A stretch of DNA of 64,000 nucleotides from Nocardioides_C sp963700955 (GCA_963700955.1 CAVOZH010000004.1:496001-560000), one strand, 5' to 3'; positions 43,779 to 54,760 are shown, counted from the first letter of the stretch. The notes: generated by a model from the letters alone, not told the origin. Numbers and translations: made by a program.

Positions 43779-44765
43779 ATGGCGATGACGGCACAGGTCA
43801 AGGCAGAGCTGGCCAGCACCAAGGTGACCAAGTCCTGTTGCCGCAAGTCCGAGGTCTCGTCGATGCTCCGGTTCGCCGGTGGGCTCCACATCGTCAGTGG
43901 CCGCATCGTCGTCGAGGCAGAGCTCGACACCGGTGCCGCTGCAAGGCGGCTTCGCAAGGACATCGCCGAGATCTACGGCCACTCCTCCGACGTGGTGATG
44001 GTCTCCGGGAACGGCATCCGCAAGGGCAGCAGGTACGTCGTCCGGGTCGTCCGTGACGGCGAGGCGCTCGCCCGCCAGACCGGCCTGCTCGACGGACGCG
44101 GCCGCCCGGTGCGCGGCCTGCCGCCACAGGTGGTCTCGGGCGCCGGGTGCGACGCGGTGGCTGCCTGGCGCGGAGCCTTCCTGGCACACGGGTCGCTGAC
44201 CGAGCCCGGCCGTTCGTCCGCACTCGAGGTGACCTGCCCCGGGCCGGAGGCCGCACTGGCGCTCGTCGGCGCCGCTCGCCGGCTCGGCATCTCCGCCAAG
44301 GCACGTGAGGTGCGTGGCGTCGACCGGGTCGTGATCCGTGACGGCGACGCCATCGGTGCCCTGCTGACCCGCCTGGGCGCTCACGAGTCGCTGATGGCCT
44401 GGGAGGAGCGCCGGATGCGCCGCGAGGTCAGGGCAACCGCGAACCGTCTGGCCAACTTCGACGACGCCAACCTGCGACGGTCAGCGCGCGCGGCCGTCGC
44501 CGCCGGGGCCCGTGTCGAGCGGGCGCTGGAGATCCTCGCCGAGGAGGTCCCGGACCACCTCAAGATGGCCGGCGACCTCCGGCTCGAGCACAAGCAGGCC
44601 TCTCTCGAGGAGCTCGGTCAGCTGCACCAGCCGCCGCTGACCAAGGACGCGATCGCCGGTCGCATCCGGCGGCTCCTCGCGATGGCGGACAAGCGCGCCC
44701 AGGAGCTCGGGATCCCCGACACCGAGTCGAGCCTGACCCCGGAGATGCTCGCCGAGCAGCAGTAG
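43779..44765 (+). CDS. whiA: Sporulation-type transcription regulator WhiA
   Basis: 328 aa. The N-terminal LAGLIDADG-like fold has VKAELASTKVTKSCCRKSEVSSMLRFAGGLH and GAFLAHGSLTEPGRSSALEV; the C-terminal helix-turn-helix domain includes EELGQLHQPPLTKDAIAGRIRRLLAMAD. WhiA drives cell division and sporulation genes together with WhiB in Streptomyces and has orthologues in non-sporulating actinobacteria. It follows yvcK after 114 nt. Confidence 0.95.
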   Translation: MAMTAQVKAELASTKVTKSCCRKSEVSSMLRFAGGLHIVSGRIVVEAELDTGAAARRLRKDIAEIYGHSSDVVMVSGNGIRKGSRYVVRVVRDGEALARQTGLLDGRGRPVRGLPPQVVSGAGCDAVAAWRGAFLAHGSLTEPGRSSALEVTCPGPEAALALVGAARRLGISAKAREVRGVDRVVIRDGDAIGALLTRLGAHESLMAWEERRMRREVRATANRLANFDDANLRRSARAAVAAGARVERALEILAEEVPDHLKMAGDLRLEHKQASLEELGQLHQPPLTKDAIAGRIRRLLAMADKRAQELGIPDTESSLTPEMLAEQQ

Positions 44766-44915
44766 GCAGGGGCCGCGGGAGGGGGACCTTCGGTTACTTG
44801 CACGTAGGCCGGATGACCTTTTCGGACCGTCGAGCGCAGGCGGTAGGGTCGAGCACGTGGCGCCCCGACGGGGTGTCCCTCCGAACTGAATGCTGACCTA
44901 AGGGGAGTGTCCTCC

Positions 44916-45920
<1,005 letters not shown>

Positions 45921-45923
45921 CGC

Positions 45924-47117
45924 ATGAAGCACATCGACGACCTCGGTGACCTCCGGGGCAAGCGGGTCCTGGTCCGCTCGGATCTCAACGTGCCCCTCGA
46001 CGGCGACGTGATCACCGACGACGGGCGGATCAGGGCGAGCGTGCCGACGATCTCGAAGCTGGCCGAGAAGGGTGCGCGGGTCGTCGTGACCGCGCACCTC
46101 GGCCGGCCCAAGGGGGCTCCGGACCCGAAGTACTCCCTGGCTCCGGTGGCCTACCGGCTCGGCGAGCTCCTGGGCCGCGACGTCGCGTTCGCCACCGACA
46201 CGGTGGGGGAGAGCGCGAAGGCCACGGTCGACGCGCTCGGGGACGGCGAGGTCGCCGTGCTCGAGAACGTCCGCTTCAACGAGGGGGAGACCAGCAAGGA
46301 CGACGCGGTCCGCGGCGCCTTCGCCGACCAGCTCGCCGCTCTGGCCGACGCCTTCGTCAGCGACGGCTTCGGTGTGGTCCACCGCAAGCAGGCGTCGGTG
46401 TACGACGTGGCGCAGCGGCTGCCGCACGCCATGGGCGACCTGGTCGCCGCGGAGATCGACGTGCTGCGCCGGCTCACCGAGAACCCTGAGCGCCCCTACG
46501 TCGTGGTGCTCGGCGGCTCGAAGGTCTCCGACAAGCTCGGCGTGATCGACAACCTGCTCGGCAAGGCCGACCGGCTGCTCATCGGCGGCGGCATGGTGTT
46601 CACCTTCCTCAAGGCACAGGGCCACGAGGTCGGTACCAGCCTCCTCGAGGAGGACCAGGTCGAGACCTGCCGCGAGTACCTCCGGCGCGCTCAGGAGTCG
46701 GGGGTGGAGATCATGCTCCCCACCGACATCCGGGTCGCCGACGCGTTCCCGAGCGACGAGTCGGCCACCGCGACCGTCGTACCCGCTGACGAGATCCCGG
46801 CCGACAAGATCGGTCTCGACATCGGCCCTGAGTCCGGGCAGGCCTTCGCGGCTGCTCTCGCCGACGCCCGCACGGTGTTCTGGAACGGCCCGATGGGCGT
46901 CTTCGAGTTCGCCGCGTTCGCCGGCGGCACCCGCGACGTCGCGGAGGCACTGACCAAGGTCGACGGCCTCTCGGTCGTCGGCGGGGGTGACTCCGCAGCG
47001 GCGGTGCGCACCCTCGGCTTCGACGAGTCCGCCTTCGGCCACATCTCGACCGGCGGTGGCGCGAGCCTGGAGTACCTCGAGGGCAAGAACCTGCCCGGCA
47101 TCGACGTCCTCTCCTGA
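45924..47117 (+). CDS. pgk: Phosphoglycerate kinase
   Basis: 397 aa. Signature motifs: VLVRSDLNVPLDGD, VVVTAHLGRPKG, VLENVRFNEGE, VVLGGSKVSDKLGVIDNLLGKAD and VVGGGDSAAAVRTLG near the ATP site. Makes ATP from 1,3-bisphosphoglycerate. Operon partner of gap; 27 nt separate it from tpiA. Confidence 0.97.
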   Translation: MKHIDDLGDLRGKRVLVRSDLNVPLDGDVITDDGRIRASVPTISKLAEKGARVVVTAHLGRPKGAPDPKYSLAPVAYRLGELLGRDVAFATDTVGESAKATVDALGDGEVAVLENVRFNEGETSKDDAVRGAFADQLAALADAFVSDGFGVVHRKQASVYDVAQRLPHAMGDLVAAEIDVLRRLTENPERPYVVVLGGSKVSDKLGVIDNLLGKADRLLIGGGMVFTFLKAQGHEVGTSLLEEDQVETCREYLRRAQESGVEIMLPTDIRVADAFPSDESATATVVPADEIPADKIGLDIGPESGQAFAAALADARTVFWNGPMGVFEFAAFAGGTRDVAEALTKVDGLSVVGGGDSAAAVRTLGFDESAFGHISTGGGASLEYLEGKNLPGIDVLS

Positions 47118-47144
47118 CACCCCTCACACAGACGAAGGAAGACC

Positions 47145-47954
47145 GTGGCTGACTCGAAGGCCGGGGGCACCCGTGTGCCCCTGATGGCAGGCAACTGGAA
47201 GATGAACCTCAACCACCAGGAAGCGGTGGTCCTGGTCCAGAAGCTCGCCTGGACGCTGTCGGACAAGAAGCACGACTACGCCAAGGTCGAGGTGGCGGTC
47301 GTCCCGCCGTTCACCGACATCCGCTCGGTGCAGACCCTCGTCGACGGCGACCGGCTGAAGATCAAGTACGGCGCCCAGGACGTGTCGCAGCACGACAGCG
47401 GCGCCTACACCGGCGAGATCTCGGCGGCGATGCTCGCGAAGCTCGGTTGCTCCTACGTCGTCGTGGGGCACTCCGAGCGCCGTGAGTACCACGCCGAGAG
47501 CGACGCGCTGGTCAACGCCAAGGCGAAGAAGGCGATCGCGGCCGGCATCACGCCGATCGTCTGCGTGGGTGAGGGCCTCGACGTGCGCAAGGAGGGCCGC
47601 CAGGTCGAGTACACCCTCGCGCAGGTGGACGGGTCGCTTGCCGGTCTCACCGCCGACCAGGTCGGGGACCTCGTGATCGCCTACGAGCCGGTCTGGGCCA
47701 TCGGCACCGGCGAGGTGGCCACCCCCGACGACGCGCAGGAGGTCTGCTCGGCGATCCGCGGCCGTGTCGCGGAGGCGTTCTCCGAGGACGCCGCCGCGAA
47801 GGTCCGGGTCCTCTACGGCGGTTCGGTCAAGGCGGCCAACGTCGGCGGGATCATGGAGAAGGCCGACGTCGACGGTTGCCTCGTGGGCGGAGCGAGCCTC
47901 CAGGCCGACGAGTTCGGTGGCATCTGTCGATTTTATGACATGCCTGTCATCTGA
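47145..47954 (+). CDS. tpiA: Triosephosphate isomerase
   Basis: 269 aa, GTG start. LMAGNWKMNLNH contains the N-terminal lysine; VVGHSERREY has the catalytic histidine; AYEPVWAIGTGE has the catalytic glutamate and loop 6; YGGSVKAANVGG binds phosphate. Slightly longer than most TIMs at the N-terminus. Interconverts dihydroxyacetone phosphate and glyceraldehyde-3-phosphate. Confidence 0.97.
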   Translation: MADSKAGGTRVPLMAGNWKMNLNHQEAVVLVQKLAWTLSDKKHDYAKVEVAVVPPFTDIRSVQTLVDGDRLKIKYGAQDVSQHDSGAYTGEISAAMLAKLGCSYVVVGHSERREYHAESDALVNAKAKKAIAAGITPIVCVGEGLDVRKEGRQVEYTLAQVDGSLAGLTADQVGDLVIAYEPVWAIGTGEVATPDDAQEVCSAIRGRVAEAFSEDAAAKVRVLYGGSVKAANVGGIMEKADVDGCLVGGASLQADEFGGICRFYDMPVI

Positions 47955-47984
47955 CGGCCCAAGCGTGAGTTAGGCTTTCCCACC

Positions 47985-48221
47985 GTGACTACCGTCTTCA
48001 CCGTCCTGCTCATCCTGTCGAGCCTGCTGCTGATCCTGCTGGTCCTGCTTCACAAGGGCCGTGGTGGTGGCATGTCCGACATGTTCGGCGGCGGTGTCTC
48101 GAGCGGCCTGGGAGGCTCCTCCGTGGCCGAGCGGAACCTGGACCGGATCACGGTCGGCGCGGGCATCGTCTGGTTCGCCTGTGTCGTGGCCCTGGGGCTG
48201 CTGCTCAAGAGCGGCGCCTGA
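47985..48221 (+). CDS. secG: Preprotein translocase subunit SecG
   Basis: 78 aa with two membrane helices: VFTVLLILSSLLLILLVLLH and IVWFACVVALGLLL, joined by a loop with GGGMSDMFGGGVSSGLGGSS, the classic SecG loop. Small SecYEG subunit. Its place after tpiA is conserved in actinobacteria and many other bacteria. Confidence 0.92.
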   Translation: MTTVFTVLLILSSLLLILLVLLHKGRGGGMSDMFGGGVSSGLGGSSVAERNLDRITVGAGIVWFACVVALGLLLKSGA

Positions 48222-48257
48222 CGGCGTCCGCTTCGACTCGACCGAGGAGTACTAAGC

Positions 48258-48617
48258 GTGGCTGGTGGAGGAAGCGCCATTCGTGGCAGCCGTGTCGGCG
48301 CCGGACCCATGGGGGAGGCGGAGCGCGGCGAGGCTGCTCCCCGCCAGCGAGTCGTCTACTTCTGTGCCCATGAGCACGAGTCGGTGATCACGTTCGCGGT
48401 CGAGGCGCAGATCCCCGACTCGTGGGACTGCCCGCGCTGTGGTCTGCCGGCGAGCCTGGACTCCGACAACCCGCCGCCGCCCCCGAAGATCGAGCCGTAC
48501 AAGACGCACCTGGCCTACGTGAAGGAGCGTCGCTCCGACAAGGAGGCGGCCGACATCCTCGACGAGGCTCTGCAGACCCTCCGCGAGCGTCGCAAGCGCG
48601 GCGACATCATCTTCTGA
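48258..48617 (+). CDS. rbpA: RNA polymerase-binding protein RbpA
   Basis: 119 aa. Contains the N-terminal tail GGSAIRGSRVGAGP, the zinc-binding core FCAHEHESVITF with WDCPRCGLPA, and the basic/sigma-interaction helix EERR-type KERRSDKEAADILDEALQTLRERR. RbpA stabilises open complexes made by the housekeeping sigma factor in actinobacteria. GTG start 36 nt after secG; converges with pgl. Confidence 0.95.
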   Translation: MAGGGSAIRGSRVGAGPMGEAERGEAAPRQRVVYFCAHEHESVITFAVEAQIPDSWDCPRCGLPASLDSDNPPPPPKIEPYKTHLAYVKERRSDKEAADILDEALQTLRERRKRGDIIF

Positions 48618-48633
48618 CCTGACGCCACTCGTC

Positions 48634-49392
48634 TCACGCGAGGTCCGCGGGCAGCAGGGAAGCGGCCTCGGCGTCGATCAGCCACAACGTGCGCCGCAGG
48701 CCCTTGGGCCCCGCGGCGGGCAGCTCCCCGACATCGGCTCCACCGAGTGCGTCGCGCACGGCCTGCGCCTTGCCGTCGGTCGCTGCGATGAACCAGACCT
48801 CGTTGGCCCGGCGGAGCATGTCCATGGTCAGGGAGATCCTCGTCGGCGGCGGTTTGGGGGAGTTCCGCACAGCCACCGCGACCCCGCCGGCGTGCACCTC
48901 GTCATGGCCGGGGAAGAGCGAGGCGCAGTGCCCGTCGGGGCCGACGCCGAGCAGGAGCACGTCGAACGGCGTGTCGTGCCCGAGGACTCGCGAGACCTCG
49001 TCGGCATAGGCCGCGGCCGCCGCGTCGACGTCGTCGCCGTATGCACCGTCCGACGGCGGCATCTCGTGCACCCGGTCGGGGCCGACGGGCAGCTTGGACA
49101 GGAACGCCTGGCGGGACTGGAGAGCGTTGCGGTCCTGGTCGTCCGCGGGGACGAACCTCTCGTCGCCGAACCAGAAGTCCACGCGAGACCAGTCGACCGA
49201 GTCGCGGCCGGGCGCGTCGAGCACGGCGCGGTACACCGCGTAGGCGATCGAGCCCCCGGTGAGCACCAGCGACGGCACGCGTCCGGACCGCTGCACCTCG
49301 AGCAACCGCCGGACCAGGCGCTCGGCGACCGACCTGGCCAGCTCGTCGCCCGTGGCCGAGACCACGACCTCGGGGGCGGCGGCAGCGGTCAC
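48634..49392 (-). CDS. pgl: 6-phosphogluconolactonase
   Basis: 252 aa, GTG at 49392 overlapping the opcA stop (GTGA). Family signatures are LVLTGGSIAYAVYRAV, DFWFGDERFVPADDQDRN, LLGVGPDGHCASLFPGH and ISLTMDMLRRANEVWF. Hydrolyses 6-phosphogluconolactone in the oxidative pentose phosphate pathway. Last gene of the operon that begins with tkt. Confidence 0.94.
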   Translation of the reverse strand: MTAAAAPEVVVSATGDELARSVAERLVRRLLEVQRSGRVPSLVLTGGSIAYAVYRAVLDAPGRDSVDWSRVDFWFGDERFVPADDQDRNALQSRQAFLSKLPVGPDRVHEMPPSDGAYGDDVDAAAAAYADEVSRVLGHDTPFDVLLLGVGPDGHCASLFPGHDEVHAGGVAVAVRNSPKPPPTRISLTMDMLRRANEVWFIAATDGKAQAVRDALGGADVGELPAAGPKGLRRTLWLIDAEAASLLPADLA

Positions 49393-50348
49393 GACGTGGG
49401 CTTCTTCGCCCGCCGCCCGCTCTTGGGGCGGACCGACGTCCCCGTGGGGTTCAGCCGGACGATCCGCTTGACGGTGGCGGCGTACACGTCGTCGGGGTCG
49501 AGGTGGCGCAGCTCCTCCGCGAGAAGCTCGTCGATGTCTCGGCGCTTGAGTGCCACCGGGCGGTCGGGCTGCCCGGGCACCGAGAGCGTCGCCAGCTTGC
49601 CGTCGTAGCGGACGATCTTGACCGGCCCCTCCTTGGCGTCGAGGACGACAGAGGTGATGCCCGGGCCGTCCGAGGTGGCGCGGTCGACCTTGACCTTGAG
49701 CCGGTCGGAGAGCCACGCGGAGAGCAGGTCGGCGCTCGGGCTGATCCGCTCGCCGGTCACGCTGGCGCCGACCACCTTGCCGGGGTGCTGGTCGAGTGCG
49801 GCGGCGAGCAGCGCGCGCCAGCCGGTGATGCGGGTCCAGGCGAGGTCGGTGTTCCCGGGCGCATAGGAGCGGCACTGGGTCAGCATCGCCCGAGCCTTGT
49901 TGCGCGGCACCGCCGCGGCATCGGTGATCCGGCGCCGGGCCAGCCTGCCGAGCGGGTCGTCGGCCGGGTCGTCGGGAGCCTTCGTCGGCCACCAGACCAC
50001 GACGGGGGAGTCGGGCAGGAGCAGCGGGAGCACCACGGACTCCGGGTGCTTCGTCACCTCTCCGCGCAGCCGGATCATCGCCGTCTCGCCGGTCCAGCCC
50101 GACCCGATGCCGACCTGCGCGTCGACCCGCGACGCTCCACGCGCGTCGCCGAGGATGATGCCGAGGACACGAGCCGGATGCTCCCGTGACGCGGTCCGTG
50201 CCGCCTTCATCGCGGCCTCGGAGTCCTCCTCCTCGACCACGAACACCAGTGTCATGACCATGCCCATCGCCGGGCTTCCCGCCCTGCGTCGCGCGCGCAC
50301 GAACTCCGCGGCGATGGCACTCGAGGTGGTCTCGGTCAGCTCGATCAT
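49389..50348 (-). CDS. opcA: Glucose-6-phosphate dehydrogenase assembly protein OpcA
   Basis: 319 aa. The ATG at 50348 gives the usual N-terminus MIELTETTSSAIAAEF; a longer upstream frame is not needed. It carries the OpcA-type segments VTKHPESVVLPLLLPDSPVVVWWP and CRSYAPGNTDLAWTRITGWRALLAAALD. OpcA is needed for full G6PD activity in corynebacteria and cyanobacteria. It lies 52 nt downstream of zwf. A Lys/Arg-rich C-terminus is visible. Confidence 0.92.
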   Translation of the reverse strand: MIELTETTSSAIAAEFVRARRRAGSPAMGMVMTLVFVVEEEDSEAAMKAARTASREHPARVLGIILGDARGASRVDAQVGIGSGWTGETAMIRLRGEVTKHPESVVLPLLLPDSPVVVWWPTKAPDDPADDPLGRLARRRITDAAAVPRNKARAMLTQCRSYAPGNTDLAWTRITGWRALLAAALDQHPGKVVGASVTGERISPSADLLSAWLSDRLKVKVDRATSDGPGITSVVLDAKEGPVKIVRYDGKLATLSVPGQPDRPVALKRRDIDELLAEELRHLDPDDVYAATVKRIVRLNPTGTSVRPKSGRRAKKPTS

Positions 50349-50400
50349 CCCGGGGTCCCCTCGGAAGCGTGGGCGAAGCGAACGGTTTCGCGGGCTGGCG

Positions 50401-51951
50401 TCACGGTCGCCTCCAGGCACGTCCGTCGCGCGCCAGCATCGCGTCGGCCGTCGGCGGGCCCCACGTGCCGGAGGGGTACGTGTCAGGCTTCCCGTGCTCG
50501 GCCCAGTACTCCACGACCGGGTCGAGGATCTTCCACGAGAGCTCGACCTCCTCGTGCCGTGGGAAGAGCGGCGGCTCGCCCAGCAGGACGTCGAGGATGA
50601 GACGTTCGTACGCCTCGGGACTCGACTCGGTGAACGAGCCGCCGTAGGCGAAGTCCATCGTCACGTCGCGGATCTCCATGGCGGTCCCGGGCACCTTGGA
50701 CCCGAAGCGCATCGTGACACCCTCGTCCGGCTGCACCCGGATCACCAGCGCGTTCTGGGTCAGCATCTCGGTGGCGGTCTCGGCGAAGGGCAGGTGCGGC
50801 GCGCGCTTGAAGACCACCGCGACCTCGGTCACCCGTCGCCCCAGTCGCTTGCCCGCACGGAGGTAGAAAGGCACCCCTGCCCATCGGCGGCTCTCGATGT
50901 CGAGCTTGATCGCGGCGTAGGTCTCGGTCCGCGAGGTGCTCGGGATGTCCTGCTCCTGCTTGTAGCCCGGGACCTTCACGCCGCCGGCCCAGCCCTCGGT
51001 GTACTGGCCACGCGCGGTGGTCAGGTCCAGACGCCGGGGCAGTACGACGGACTCGAGCACCTTCTGCTTCTCGAGCCGGAGGCTCTTGGCGTCGAACGAC
51101 GTCGGCTCCTCCATGGCGATCAGCGCCATGAGCTGGATCAGGTGGTTCTGGATCACGTCGCGGGCCGCGCCGATGCCGTCGTAGTAGCCGGCCCGCCCGC
51201 CGATGCCGATGTCCTCGGCCATCGTGATCTGCACGTGGTCGACGTAGTTGTTGTTCCAGATCGGCTCGAAGAGCGTGTTGGAGAAGCGCATCGCCAAGAT
51301 GTTCTGGACGGTTTCCTTGCCGAGGTAGTGGTCGATGCGGAACACCGCCTCGGGCGGGAAGACCTCGGAGATCATCGCGTTCAGCTGCTGGGCGGTCTCC
51401 AGGTTGGAGCCGAACGGCTTCTCCACCACGACGCGGCGCCACGAGTCGTCGGACTGGGTGGCGAGCCCGTGCTCCTTCAGCTGACCGATGACGTCGGGGA
51501 AGAAGCGTGGCGGGATCGACAGGTAGAAGGCGTGGTTGCCCCCGGTGCCGCGGGCCTTGTCGAGCTCCTCGACCGTGCGCCGCAGGGCGTCGAAGGCCTC
51601 GTCGTCGTTGAAGTCGCCGGGGACGAAGCGGAAGCCCTCGGCGAGCTGGTGCCAGACCTCCTCGCGGAACTCGGTGCGGGAGTGCGCGCGCACCGAGTCG
51701 TGCACGATCTGGGCGAAGTCCTGGTCGGCCCAGTCACGACGGGCGAACCCGACGAGGGAGAACCCGGGAGGGAGCAGTCCACGGTTGGCGAGGTCGTAGA
51801 CCGCCGGCATCAGCTTCTTGCGGGCGAGGTCGCCGGTGACCCCGAAGATCACCAGGCTGCACGGTCCGGCGATCTTCGGCAGCCGCCGGTCCTGCGGCAG
51901 CCGCAGCGGGTTCGACGCGCCCTCGGCCGACCCGTCGTCGTCACGGCTCAC
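50401..51951 (-). CDS. zwf: Glucose-6-phosphate 1-dehydrogenase
   Basis: 516 aa, GTG start overlapping the pgi stop. NADP site: VIFGVTGDLARKKLMPAV. Active-site peptide RIDHYLGKETVQNI with the catalytic histidine further on. Oxidises glucose-6-phosphate to the lactone substrate of Pgl, with OpcA as the assembly partner in this operon. Confidence 0.96.
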   Translation of the reverse strand: MSRDDDGSAEGASNPLRLPQDRRLPKIAGPCSLVIFGVTGDLARKKLMPAVYDLANRGLLPPGFSLVGFARRDWADQDFAQIVHDSVRAHSRTEFREEVWHQLAEGFRFVPGDFNDDEAFDALRRTVEELDKARGTGGNHAFYLSIPPRFFPDVIGQLKEHGLATQSDDSWRRVVVEKPFGSNLETAQQLNAMISEVFPPEAVFRIDHYLGKETVQNILAMRFSNTLFEPIWNNNYVDHVQITMAEDIGIGGRAGYYDGIGAARDVIQNHLIQLMALIAMEEPTSFDAKSLRLEKQKVLESVVLPRRLDLTTARGQYTEGWAGGVKVPGYKQEQDIPSTSRTETYAAIKLDIESRRWAGVPFYLRAGKRLGRRVTEVAVVFKRAPHLPFAETATEMLTQNALVIRVQPDEGVTMRFGSKVPGTAMEIRDVTMDFAYGGSFTESSPEAYERLILDVLLGEPPLFPRHEEVELSWKILDPVVEYWAEHGKPDTYPSGTWGPPTADAMLARDGRAWRRP

Positions 51952-53564
51952 GCGAGCGCCTCCATGACGTCTCGCAGGCCCTCGTCGCGGTCGGTGACGT
52001 GGAGGCGGAGCACCGGACGGCCGTGGTCGGCCAGGACCTGCGCGTCGCCGGCGGCCTGGGCGGCGACGAGCGTGCCGAAGCTGAACTCCCGCCCGGGCAC
52101 CGCCAGGTCCTCACGCGGCTCGTCGGTGACCTGGATGAAGACCCCTACCGGAGGGCCGCCCTTGTGGAACTGGCCGGTGGAGTGGAGAAAGCGTGGCCCC
52201 CAGCCGAACGTCACCGGCCGGCGGGTGCGGACAGCGAGAGTGCGGCGGACGTCCTCGAGCTCGGGGAGCGCAGGACGGTCGAGGTAGGCCATCACCGCGA
52301 CGTACCCCTGCTGCGCGTCGAGCTGTGACAGCAGGGCCGCAACGGAGGAGCGGAGGTCGGTGGCCCCTTCCAGCCAGGAGGTGTCCCCGGGTGCGCGGAC
52401 CTCGACCGGGCCGTCCGTGATCAGGGCCGGCTCCTGCTCGGGCGTGCCCTCGAGGAGGGAGCGGGCCGCCTTCTTGGCGCTCTCGACGTCTGGCTGGTTG
52501 AACGGGTCGATCGCGAGGATGCGCCCTGCCACGGCGGTGGCCACCTCCCAGAGCAGCATCTGCGCCCCGAGACCACCGCTCACCCACACGTCGGCACCGC
52601 CGGGCACCTCGGCGCCCTCGGCGTCGCTGGTGAGGCGGACGACGGTCACGTCCTGCGGGGGCAGGGTCACCTCCGGGGCGGTCGTGCCCTCGACGACCAC
52701 GGGCAGCAGCCCGGTGCCGTCCTTGCCGGTGCTCTCCGCGACGAGCTGCTCGGCCCAGTCGGGGAAGCCGACGAGCCCGGAACCTTCGTCGACGATCACA
52801 AGCTTGTCGCGAAGCGGCTCGGTGCCGGCCAGGGCAGCGCCCAGACGAAGACCGGGGTTGGCCTCGTCGTCGGCGGCCAGGAGGTCCGCCACGGTCTCGG
52901 CGCCGTCGAGCAGAGCCTCGATGTCAGCGCCTGCGAGACCGCTGGGGACCAGGCCGAAGGCGGTGAGCGCGGAGTAGCGGCCGCCGACGTCAGGGTCGGC
53001 GTTGACGACGCGGTAGCCGGCCTCCCGGGACTGCTGGTCGAGCGGGCTTCCCGGGTCGGTGACGACGACGATGTGGCGGGTCGGGTCGAGACCGGCCCGG
53101 CTGAACGCCTCCACGAAGGCCCGGCGCTGCGAGTCGGTCTCGACCGTGGACCCCGACTTGCTCGAGACCACGGCCACGGTGCTTGCGAGGCGGTCGCCGA
53201 GTGCGGCGCGCACCTGCTCGGGATGCGACGAGTCCACCACGGTCAGCTCGACCCCGTGGGTGGCGCAGATCACCTCGGGCGCCAGGGAGGACCCACCCAT
53301 CCCGCAGAGCGCGACGTGGTCGATCCCTTCGTCCTCGAGCTCGCTGCGCAGAGCCGCGATCGCACCGAGGAGCGGGCGGGACGAGCGGTGCAGCCCCACC
53401 CAGCCGAGGCGGACCGATGCCTCGGCCTCGGCCGCCTCGCCCCAGAGGGTGGAGTCCTTGCCGAACAACCGGCCCGCGAAGCCCTCGGTCACGAGCTTCG
53501 GGACCCACGACGCCACCGCGTCCGCTGCGGCGCCGGTGGCCGCGACCTCCAGCGCCTCGGTCAC
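51948..53564 (-). CDS. pgi: Glucose-6-phosphate isomerase
   Basis: 538 aa from GTG at 53564, which overlaps the tal stop. Phosphosugar-binding motif VVSSKSGSTVETDSQ; another conserved segment is CGMGGSSLAPEVI. The C-terminal SIS-like domain and the length fit bacterial PGI. It links glucose-6-phosphate with fructose-6-phosphate and here is embedded in the pentose phosphate operon. Confidence 0.94.
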   Translation of the reverse strand: MTEALEVAATGAAADAVASWVPKLVTEGFAGRLFGKDSTLWGEAAEAEASVRLGWVGLHRSSRPLLGAIAALRSELEDEGIDHVALCGMGGSSLAPEVICATHGVELTVVDSSHPEQVRAALGDRLASTVAVVSSKSGSTVETDSQRRAFVEAFSRAGLDPTRHIVVVTDPGSPLDQQSREAGYRVVNADPDVGGRYSALTAFGLVPSGLAGADIEALLDGAETVADLLAADDEANPGLRLGAALAGTEPLRDKLVIVDEGSGLVGFPDWAEQLVAESTGKDGTGLLPVVVEGTTAPEVTLPPQDVTVVRLTSDAEGAEVPGGADVWVSGGLGAQMLLWEVATAVAGRILAIDPFNQPDVESAKKAARSLLEGTPEQEPALITDGPVEVRAPGDTSWLEGATDLRSSVAALLSQLDAQQGYVAVMAYLDRPALPELEDVRRTLAVRTRRPVTFGWGPRFLHSTGQFHKGGPPVGVFIQVTDEPREDLAVPGREFSFGTLVAAQAAGDAQVLADHGRPVLRLHVTDRDEGLRDVMEALA

Positions 53565-54670
53565 TTGGCTGCACCCTCCAGGCTCGTGCGGACCGTCTCG
53601 ACCAGCTCGTCCCACGAGGCGACGAACTTGTCGACGCCTTCGCGCTCCAGGGTCTCGATCACGTCGTGGTAGTGGATTCCCGCTGCCTCCAGCCGGTCCA
53701 TGACCTGCTGCGCGTCGTCGTACATCGTCGTGATCCGGTCGCCGTGCACCTCGCCGTGGTCGGCGAAGGCCTCCATCGTCTTCTCCGGCATGGTGTTCAC
53801 GGTGTTCGGGACGACCAGGTCCGTGACGTACATCGTGTCGGGGTAGTCGGGGTTCTTCACGCCGGTCGAGGCCCACAGCGGGCGCTGCTCACGGGCACCC
53901 TGCCGCTTGAGCGCGACGAAGCGGTCGCTGCTGAAGGCCTCCTCGAACTCCTGGTAGGCCAGTCGCGCGTTGGCGATGCCGGCCTTGCCCTTGAGGTCCA
54001 TGACGCTCTCGTCGCCCAGGGCGTCGAGCCGCTTGTCGACCTCGGTGTCGACCCGGGAGACGAAGAACGAGGCGACCGAGTGGATGCTCGACAGGTCGAT
54101 CCCGTTGGCCTGGGCGCGCTCGAGCCCCTCGAGGTAGGCGTTCATCACGGCCTTGTAGCGCTCGAGGTCGAAGATCAGCGTCACGTTGACGTTGATCCCC
54201 TCGGCGAGCACGGTGGAGATCGCGGGGGCCCCCTCCGTGGTCGCCGGGATCTTGACCAGCAGGTTGGGCCGGTCCACGGCGGCCCACAGCTTCCTGGCTG
54301 CGGCGATGGTGCCGTCGGTGTCCGCGGCCAGACCGGGTGGCACCTCGATGGAGACGCGGCCGTCGATGCCGTCGGTCTGCTTCCAGGTGTCGAGCAGGAG
54401 GTCGCAGGCCTGACGGACGTCATGGGTGGTCAGCTCGAACACCGCGTCGTCCGCGCCGGCTCCGGCCCGGGCGAGCTCCTGCACCTGCTCGTCGTACCTC
54501 TCACCGTTGCTCAGGGCGGCGGCGAAGATGGTGGGGTTCGTCGTGACCCCGACCACCGAACGGTTCTTGACGAGGTCGGCGAGGTTGCCGGTCTCGAGCC
54601 GCTCCCGGGACAGGTCGTCGAGCCAGATGGAGACGCCCGCCTCCGCTAGTGCCTTCAGTCGTTCCGACAT
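53561..54670 (-). CDS. tal: Transaldolase
   Basis: 369 aa. Contains GVTTNPTIFAAALSNG near the N-terminus, the Schiff-base lysine in NLLVKIPATTEGAPAIS and NVNVTLIFDLERYKAVMNAYLEGLERA. Class I transaldolase of the longer bacterial type. It starts 90 nt downstream of tkt with GGGAGG before the ATG, and its stop overlaps the pgi start. Confidence 0.96.
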   Translation of the reverse strand: MSERLKALAEAGVSIWLDDLSRERLETGNLADLVKNRSVVGVTTNPTIFAAALSNGERYDEQVQELARAGAGADDAVFELTTHDVRQACDLLLDTWKQTDGIDGRVSIEVPPGLAADTDGTIAAARKLWAAVDRPNLLVKIPATTEGAPAISTVLAEGINVNVTLIFDLERYKAVMNAYLEGLERAQANGIDLSSIHSVASFFVSRVDTEVDKRLDALGDESVMDLKGKAGIANARLAYQEFEEAFSSDRFVALKRQGAREQRPLWASTGVKNPDYPDTMYVTDLVVPNTVNTMPEKTMEAFADHGEVHGDRITTMYDDAQQVMDRLEAAGIHYHDVIETLEREGVDKFVASWDELVETVRTSLEGAAK

Positions 54671-54736
54671 CGGTTCCTCCCGGTTGGCATGGGCCTTCGT
54701 AGTCCATGATGACCCTTGAAACTATGTGCTTTCGTG

Positions 54737-54760
54737 AACGGTGTGTCCCCTTCGGGGCCG